From NCBI GenBank assembly GCA_034432095.1, contig DAOUCV010000090.1, positions 1 through 10,835 of the forward strand: a stretch of 10,835 bases of DNA, given 5' to 3'. The position numbers were made by a program, and so were the translations under genes. This DNA is from DAOUCV01 sp034432095 (lineage in GTDB: Bacteria; Chloroflexota; Dehalococcoidia; Dehalococcoidales; UBA2162). This document shows, one piece after another, positions 7,593 through 10,835 of this stretch (position 1 is its first letter; every line of letters begins with the position of its first letter). The notes beneath the pieces are model-generated. The model was given only the letters and a program-made list of their open reading frames with translations, was not told where the DNA came from and ran no database searches.

Positions 7593-7605
7593 GCCCGTAT
7601 CGGGC
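7593..7605 (-). promoter_or_regulatory. Short GC-rich hairpin next to the corrinoid gene's ribosome binding site
   Basis: GCCCG-ATA-CGGGC is a perfect 5-bp stem in the leader RNA that ends five bases before GGAGGT. It may limit or help ribosome loading. It is too short to be a known riboswitch, and I see no cobalamin riboswitch (B12 box) in the leader. Confidence 0.4.
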
Positions 7606-7690
7606 CGTTTAGTCCGCTAGCTAATATACCAGCCTCATTTGACACCTCCCGTGATTTACTCACCTAATCTTTCCGACCTGCCATACCAGT

Positions 7691-7699
7691 ATTATACCA
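7691..7699 (-). promoter_or_regulatory. Extended -10 promoter of the corrinoid/UroD operon
   Basis: On the minus strand TGG-TATAAT is a perfect -10 (7691-7696) with the TGn extension (7697-7699). No good -35 exists at 17 bases (ATTTAG, 7714-7719), which is normal for extended -10 promoters. Transcription would start near 7684 and leave a leader of about 109 bases. The inverted repeat AAAGCC-7-GGCTTT (7708-7726) covers the -35 position and could be an operator. Confidence 0.55.
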
Positions 7700-7707
7700 A
7701 TTAAGTT

Positions 7708-7726
7708 AAAGCCCTAAATAGGCTTT
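7708..7726. repeat. Inverted repeat AAAGCC / GGCTTT upstream of the corrinoid promoter
   Basis: Perfect 6-bp arms with a 7-base spacer (CTAAATA) sit exactly where RNA polymerase would contact the -35 region. It may be a regulator site, or a weak remnant terminator for transcription coming from the CoA-transferase side; it is not followed by a convincing T-run. Confidence 0.35.
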
Positions 7727-7741
7727 CCTCACACGGTCACT

Positions 7742-7770
7742 TAGAAGGCACTGTTGGCAAGTGCCTTCTA
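7742..7770. repeat. Perfect 11-bp inverted repeat (strong hairpin) at the end of the ABC ATPase remnant
   Basis: TAGAAGGCACT (7742-7752) and AGTGCCTTCTA (7760-7770) are exact reverse complements around a 7-base loop. The stop codon of the ABC remnant (7768-7770) is the last base triplet of one arm. There is no T-run on either side, so it is not a classical intrinsic terminator. It could still stop or stabilise the message of the CoA-transferase operon, or mark a past rearrangement point. Confidence 0.6.
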
Positions 7771-8016
7771 GGACCGCTGTCCATTTTCTAGCACATACGC
7801 CCGGTCAACCATCTCCAGGGTGTGTCGAACATTTTGCTCAATCAGCAGGATGGTAAGTTCTTTATCCCGAATCCTGGTTACCAGCTCCATAGCCTGGGCT
7901 ACTTCGGTGGGGTTTAATCCTGCCATGAGTTCATCCAGCAACAATAGCTCTGGATGGGTGGCTAATGCTCTGGCTACTTCTTGAAAGGTTCTCGTCACTT
8001 CCATCCTGCAGATCCG
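7768..8016 (-). pseudogene. Decayed ABC transporter ATPase of the LivG/LivF type with an internal deletion
   Basis: The remaining frame has 78 codons from an ATG at 8002-8004, and similarity extends four codons upstream (R-I-C-R) to a TAG at 8017-8019. It starts with MEVTRTFQ, matching the G(I/V)xRTFQ segment that follows Walker A in LivG proteins. It jumps directly to EVARALATHPELLLLDE, the segment between the ABC signature and Walker B. About 80 residues, including the LSGGQ-type signature, are missing between them. Walker A (upstream) is also gone. The Walker B neighbour proline of LLDEP is leucine here (LLLLDELMAGLNP). The tail LLIEQN...AYVLENG is more LivF-like and ends early. It cannot bind ATP, so it is a relic of a branched-chain amino-acid-type importer cassette. 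There is no ribosome binding site at the ATG. Confidence 0.8.
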
Positions 8017-8067
8017 CTACACTGACCCAGAAGCGATACCGACCGATGCAGGCTAAGCAGGCTATTT

Positions 8068-9288
8068 TCAGTGAATGACTTTCTCTGCCACGAGTTGCGC
8101 TATCTCTTCCTTGGACAAGCCCAATAGTTCGCCAAAGACGTAATCGTTATGCTCGCCGAGTAACGGGGCATAATGATAATTCCCTTTTGGAGCATTGCTC
8201 AGCCTCCAGGGCAATCCGGCTAAACGCAACTTCCCCATCACTGGATGTTCGGTCTCAATAAAGAACTCCCTTTCTTTCAAATGAATGTCTTCAGCCAGCC
8301 CCTGCACACTAAGAGACGCTCCAGCTGTAACACCGGCCTTTTGCAGCATCTCCATCACTTCATACTTATGGTGCTTTCGTGTCCATTCTTCAACATACCT
8401 GTCCAGCTCATCCTGGTTCTTCCACCGACTCAGCTCGTCGCTAAACTCCTTTTTCTTTGTCCATTCAGGATTGCCAATAACGTTACAGAAGGCCTTCCAT
8501 TCCTCGTCGCTAGCAACAGCAATCGCCACCCACTCGTCCTCCCCTTGACAGTGATAACAGCCGTGAGGAGCCATCATCTTGTCCCGATTGCCGATGCGTT
8601 CACCAGTTCTCCCGTTCATGACGTGGTCCATAACCAGCTCGCCGAGGAAGTTAGCACTACCTTCAATCATCGCCGCATCGATGTACTGCCCTTCTCCCGT
8701 CTTCGCGCGGTGATACAGAGCAGCCAGAATGGCAAAGGCTCCGTGCATTGCCTGCGTCCCATCAGTCCACGGCGAAACTCCTACCGTATTTGGCCCGTCG
8801 CCGGGATAACCGTTGACCCAAGTCGAGCCATCAAAGGCTTCAACGATTTCCGCATAGGAAGGCCTTTCCTTGTGAGGACCCGTTCTGCCGTAGCCCGACC
8901 CTGAGTAAAGAATGATGTCCGGTCTAAGCTTCTTTAACTCCGGGTATCCCAGCCCCCAGCGCTCCAGTACTGGCCCGCCGAAGTTCTCGGTGACCACATC
9001 ACTAATCTTGACCAGCTTCCTGGCAAGCTCAAGGGCTTTTGGCTGGTTCATATTGAGGGTGATGCTCTTTTTGCCGAAATTTAAACAAGCAAAGGCGCTG
9101 CCGGCGTTTGGCGCCTTGTCTCGTAAGCCAGGGGGTATACCGACCATCCGCATAAAATCAAGCCTCACTCTGGTCTCAACCTTAATGACCTCCGCCCCCA
9201 TCACCGCCAGCCACTCCGTTACGTGAGGGCCAGCCCACATCTGACCGAAATCCATAATTCTTATTCCTTCCAGTGGCAGCTTCTGCAT
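8068..9288 (-). CDS. CaiB/BaiF family (class III) CoA-transferase, second of a tandem pair
   Basis: The 406-aa protein is a full-length class III CoA-transferase, an enzyme that moves CoA from one acyl-CoA to another carboxylic acid through an aspartyl-CoA thioester. The N-terminus (LPLEGIRIMDFGQMWAGP, then LAVMGAEVIKVE) and the NFGKKSITLNM segment are family hallmarks. The catalytic aspartate is most likely D176 in PWTDGTQAMHG, followed by the conserved AxAxLAALYHRAKTGEGQ-type helix. The C-terminal half has HPVMGKLRLAGLPWRLS and APLLGEHN. Substrates cannot be read from sequence. AAGGAGG lies 5-6 bases before the ATG. It starts 27 bases after the end of the other CoA-transferase and is in the same operon. 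The two are clearly different in sequence, so they are paralogues rather than a recent duplication; such pairs can form heteromers (for example BbsEF). It is the only gene here whose true stop is TGA. Confidence 0.92.
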   Translation of the reverse strand: MQKLPLEGIRIMDFGQMWAGPHVTEWLAVMGAEVIKVETRVRLDFMRMVGIPPGLRDKAPNAGSAFACLNFGKKSITLNMNQPKALELARKLVKISDVVTENFGGPVLERWGLGYPELKKLRPDIILYSGSGYGRTGPHKERPSYAEIVEAFDGSTWVNGYPGDGPNTVGVSPWTDGTQAMHGAFAILAALYHRAKTGEGQYIDAAMIEGSANFLGELVMDHVMNGRTGERIGNRDKMMAPHGCYHCQGEDEWVAIAVASDEEWKAFCNVIGNPEWTKKKEFSDELSRWKNQDELDRYVEEWTRKHHKYEVMEMLQKAGVTAGASLSVQGLAEDIHLKEREFFIETEHPVMGKLRLAGLPWRLSNAPKGNYHYAPLLGEHNDYVFGELLGLSKEEIAQLVAEKVIH

Positions 9289-9315
9289 CTCTTCCTCCTT
9301 AATCCTGACAACCTG

Positions 9316-10527
9316 CTAGATTACCCCCGCCTGCCTCATTCTTACCAGGTCCGGTCGACTGTAGCCCAACATCTGGCAGTAGACCTGCTCGTTGTGCTCA
9401 CCCAGGAGAGGCGCCGGACGCGCTGCCTTCCAGGGAGTAGCCGATAGTTTATAGGGGGCTCCGGGATACTTGAGCCTCCCAGCCACCGGGTGGTCAATCT
9501 CCACAAAAAACTCACGGAAGGCTAGTTGCTCATCATTGACCAGTTCCGCCACAGTACGGACTGGCGAGCAGGGGACACCCTTGGCTATAGCAGCCCGGTC
9601 TATCTCCTCAGCCGTATGCTCCATCGTCCACGCTGTCACCAGCCGGTTAAATTCCTCCATATACTGGCTCAGTAAAGTGGGGTCCTGGAACAGCTCTGTC
9701 TGAGCCCAATCTGGGTTACCTATCATCTCTATCAGCGCCTTTAGGAACGGGCCAGCCCATATGCAGACATAGCCGTCTTTACAGGGGTACAGGATACCGC
9801 CACGTCTTTTCCTGCCTTTCTGTCGGGTATGGGGGGTACCTTCACAGAGATAGAAGGCGAGTTCTTGACGTCCTACAGAAGCCAGGGCTTCTTGCTGGGA
9901 CAGGTCAATGTGCTGACCGGTGCCATTCGCCAGGCGCCCGAACACGGCTGACATCGTGCATACGGCTGCACTCAACCCGGTCATGAAATCGCCGGTATGT
10001 GCCGGTGTTTTTAACGGAGGCTCCTGTTCAACATTGTCTACGCCTTCGGCAGGGTTGCCGAAAGCCTCCCCACTCATGTGAGAATTAATAAGGTCACAGC
10101 CCTTAAAGTCACGGTAGGGTCCTGTCTGCCCGAAGGGGGTAATCGAGGTCATCACCAGAGAGGGGTTTAATTTAGAGAGATTTTCGTAGTCAAGCCCGAG
10201 TCTGGTCATCTCCTTCGGTGGGTTGCTTTCAATAAGGACATCAGCCCGCTTCACCAGTTCCCTGAATATCTTAGCTCCTTGGGCGCTCTCGACGTTTAGC
10301 GTCACCCCAAGCTTATTCATGTTAAGGAAAAGAAACAGCCCGCTTTTCTCAGGGTGGGGCAAATCCTGGGGAAAGGGGCCCCAGTTCCTTGCCTTGTCGC
10401 CCACACCAGGCTTCTCCACCTTGATTACCTCAGCCCCCAACCCCGCCAGGAGCCTGCCACAGTAAGGACCGGCAACAAACTCGCTATATTCGACCACCCT
10501 AAGACCAGAAAGCGCTCGCTGACTCAC
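9316..10527 (-). CDS. CaiB/BaiF family (class III) CoA-transferase, first of a tandem pair
   Basis: The protein is 403 aa from the chosen start. ALSGLRVVEYSEFVAGPYCGRLL and LGAEVIKVEKP are the family's N-terminal fold. FLNMNKLGVTLNV follows, and the likely catalytic aspartate is D180 in HTGDFMTGLSAA. The C-terminal half has HPVAGRLKYPGAPYKLS and PAPLLGEHN. It should activate or exchange an organic acid as its CoA ester in the cytosol, for example in breakdown of carnitine-, oxalate-, aromatic- or dicarboxylate-like acids; the substrate is not determinable. I chose the GTG at 10525-10527 because AAAGGAGGG (10534-10540 core) lies 6 bases upstream and the family's ALSGLRVVE begins right after. 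The longer frame to TTG/ATG at 10561-10566 has no ribosome binding site. It is the first gene of the operon. Confidence 0.9.
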   Translation of the reverse strand: MSQRALSGLRVVEYSEFVAGPYCGRLLAGLGAEVIKVEKPGVGDKARNWGPFPQDLPHPEKSGLFLFLNMNKLGVTLNVESAQGAKIFRELVKRADVLIESNPPKEMTRLGLDYENLSKLNPSLVMTSITPFGQTGPYRDFKGCDLINSHMSGEAFGNPAEGVDNVEQEPPLKTPAHTGDFMTGLSAAVCTMSAVFGRLANGTGQHIDLSQQEALASVGRQELAFYLCEGTPHTRQKGRKRRGGILYPCKDGYVCIWAGPFLKALIEMIGNPDWAQTELFQDPTLLSQYMEEFNRLVTAWTMEHTAEEIDRAAIAKGVPCSPVRTVAELVNDEQLAFREFFVEIDHPVAGRLKYPGAPYKLSATPWKAARPAPLLGEHNEQVYCQMLGYSRPDLVRMRQAGVI

Positions 10528-10740
10528 CTCAAACCCTCCTTTCTGAGCGTCCCTTCTTATCATCAAGGGATATTACAATTGATATTGCGCCAATGAATGC
10601 TGAAGCGCCCGAATAAACGCCGTTCGTTTTTGGTTGAGGACCCGGTTTTGGAACCGTTATGTAAGAGGGCGGTTGAATTTTAGACTACAGCTAACTCTCT
10701 GTCAAGAGTCCGAATTGACTCTCTTACTAATTTTTCAAAA
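10528..10740. other. Gene-free stretch upstream of the CoA-transferase operon
   Basis: No supported gene is present. The minus strand has a -10-like TAATAT at 10570-10575 without a recognisable -35, so the CoA-transferase promoter is unresolved. Two small inverted repeats are visible: CGGTT-TTGG-AACCG (10643-10656) and AGAGTC-6-GACTCT (10705-10722). A TTAGACT word at 10680-10686 matches the core of the 22-bp repeats further right. TGTCAAG at 10700-10706 would fit an IS21-type terminal TG, but this is a guess. Confidence 0.4.
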
Positions 10741-10792
10741 TTAGACTGTTAACGCTTGAAAGTTAGACTGTTAATGGTTCAAAACTGGACTG
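10741..10792 (+). repeat. Tandem 22-bp repeats with core TTAGACTGTTAA
   Basis: TTAGACTGTTAA occurs at 10741-10752 and 10763-10774, and CTGGACTGGGA lies in register at 10785. The period is 22 bases, two helical turns. Units 1 and 2 agree at 18 of 22 positions; the third is degenerate. The unit before them shares the TTCAAAA end. Such phased repeats suit repeated protein binding, as at the ends of IS21-type elements or at iterons or operators. Confidence 0.65.
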
Positions 10793-10799
10793 GGATATT

Positions 10800-10826
10800 A
10801 CATCCTTCTGAAAAAAAGGAGGATGT
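10800..10826 (+). promoter_or_regulatory. Hairpin that sequesters a ribosome binding site
   Basis: ACATCCTTCT (10800-10809) and AGGAGGATGT (10817-10826) pair over 10 bp with one G-U pair around the loop GAAAAAA. The paired arm contains the whole AGGAGG (10817-10822) for the ATG at 10827. Translation of the following gene should be low unless the hairpin is opened, as seen for some transposase genes. Confidence 0.6.
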
Positions 10827-10835
10827 ATGGACCAG
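10827..10835 (+). CDS. Start of an unidentified gene running off the right edge
   Basis: An ATG at 10827-10829 (Met-Asp-Gln so far) follows AGGAGG with a short 4-base spacer. Only three codons are visible, so no function can be assigned. The upstream 22-bp repeats and ribosome-site hairpin make a transposase of an insertion sequence one possibility. A second ATG at 10823 overlaps the ribosome site and is less likely. Confidence 0.4.

Noticed and set aside
8064..8070. TGA at 8068-8070 ending the CoA-transferase as another Sec codon
   Set aside because: The protein is already full family length, and the next codons in frame are AAA then TAG, so no extension exists.
8245..8904. Long open frame of 219 codons on the plus strand
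   Set aside because: It lies entirely antisense to the CoA-transferase gene, whose family motifs are clear; the plus-strand translation shows no recognisable domain.
10528..10566. TTG/ATG at 10561-10566 as the start of the first CoA-transferase
   Set aside because: No ribosome binding site precedes these codons. The GTG at 10525-10527 has AGGAGGG at 6 bases and matches the family start.
10741..10792. CRISPR-like repeats
   Set aside because: The units are contiguous with no spacers, only two are alike, and they are degenerate.

Overview
The window looks like chromosomal DNA of an anaerobic bacterium that inserts selenocysteine. Gene content (UGSC-type selenoprotein, corrinoid methyl-carrier protein with a UroD-family methyltransferase, two class III CoA-transferases) is of the kind seen in sediment or groundwater anaerobes such as Chloroflexota (Dehalococcoidia) or Desulfobacterota. 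The phylum is a guess from gene content; no marker gene is present. Almost all genes lie on the minus strand; one small methyltransferase gene, and possibly a gene cut by the right edge, lie on the plus strand.

Positions 1-2041 (minus strand) form a small redox operon. A near-consensus promoter (TTGACA, 17 bp, CATAAT) drives one 601-codon gene that is interrupted in frame by a single TGA. The TGA is followed by GGG TCG TGT, so the product reads U-G-S-C, the signature of the UGSC selenoprotein family. Standard gene calling would split it into a 97-aa and a 496-aa protein. Thirteen bases later starts an FAD/NAD(P)-binding, thioredoxin-reductase-like flavoprotein, cut off by the left edge. The pair suggests a Sec/Cys redox protein with its own reductase.

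Positions 2049-5422 hold a MATE-family exporter (minus) divergent from a small class I SAM-dependent methyltransferase (plus) across a 149-bp region with a promoter-like site in each direction, followed by a convergent serine hydrolase of the beta-lactamase/esterase VIII type.

Positions 5521-7699 hold a two-gene operon: a corrinoid-binding methyl carrier and a UroD/MtaA-family protein. It has an extended -10 promoter, a leader with a hairpin beside the ribosome binding site, and a good intrinsic terminator. The UroD-family protein appears to lack the zinc ligands of MtaA-type methyltransferases, so it may act on an unknown methyl donor.

Positions 7742-8016 carry a decayed branched-chain amino-acid-type ABC ATPase with an internal deletion, ending in a perfect 11-bp inverted repeat. 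It lies downstream of two tandem CaiB/BaiF class III CoA-transferases (8068-10527).

The right end (10528-10835) has no complete gene. It has 22-bp tandem repeats and a strong hairpin that buries the ribosome binding site of a start codon nine bases before the edge. This layout suggests the left end of an insertion sequence or another tightly controlled gene.
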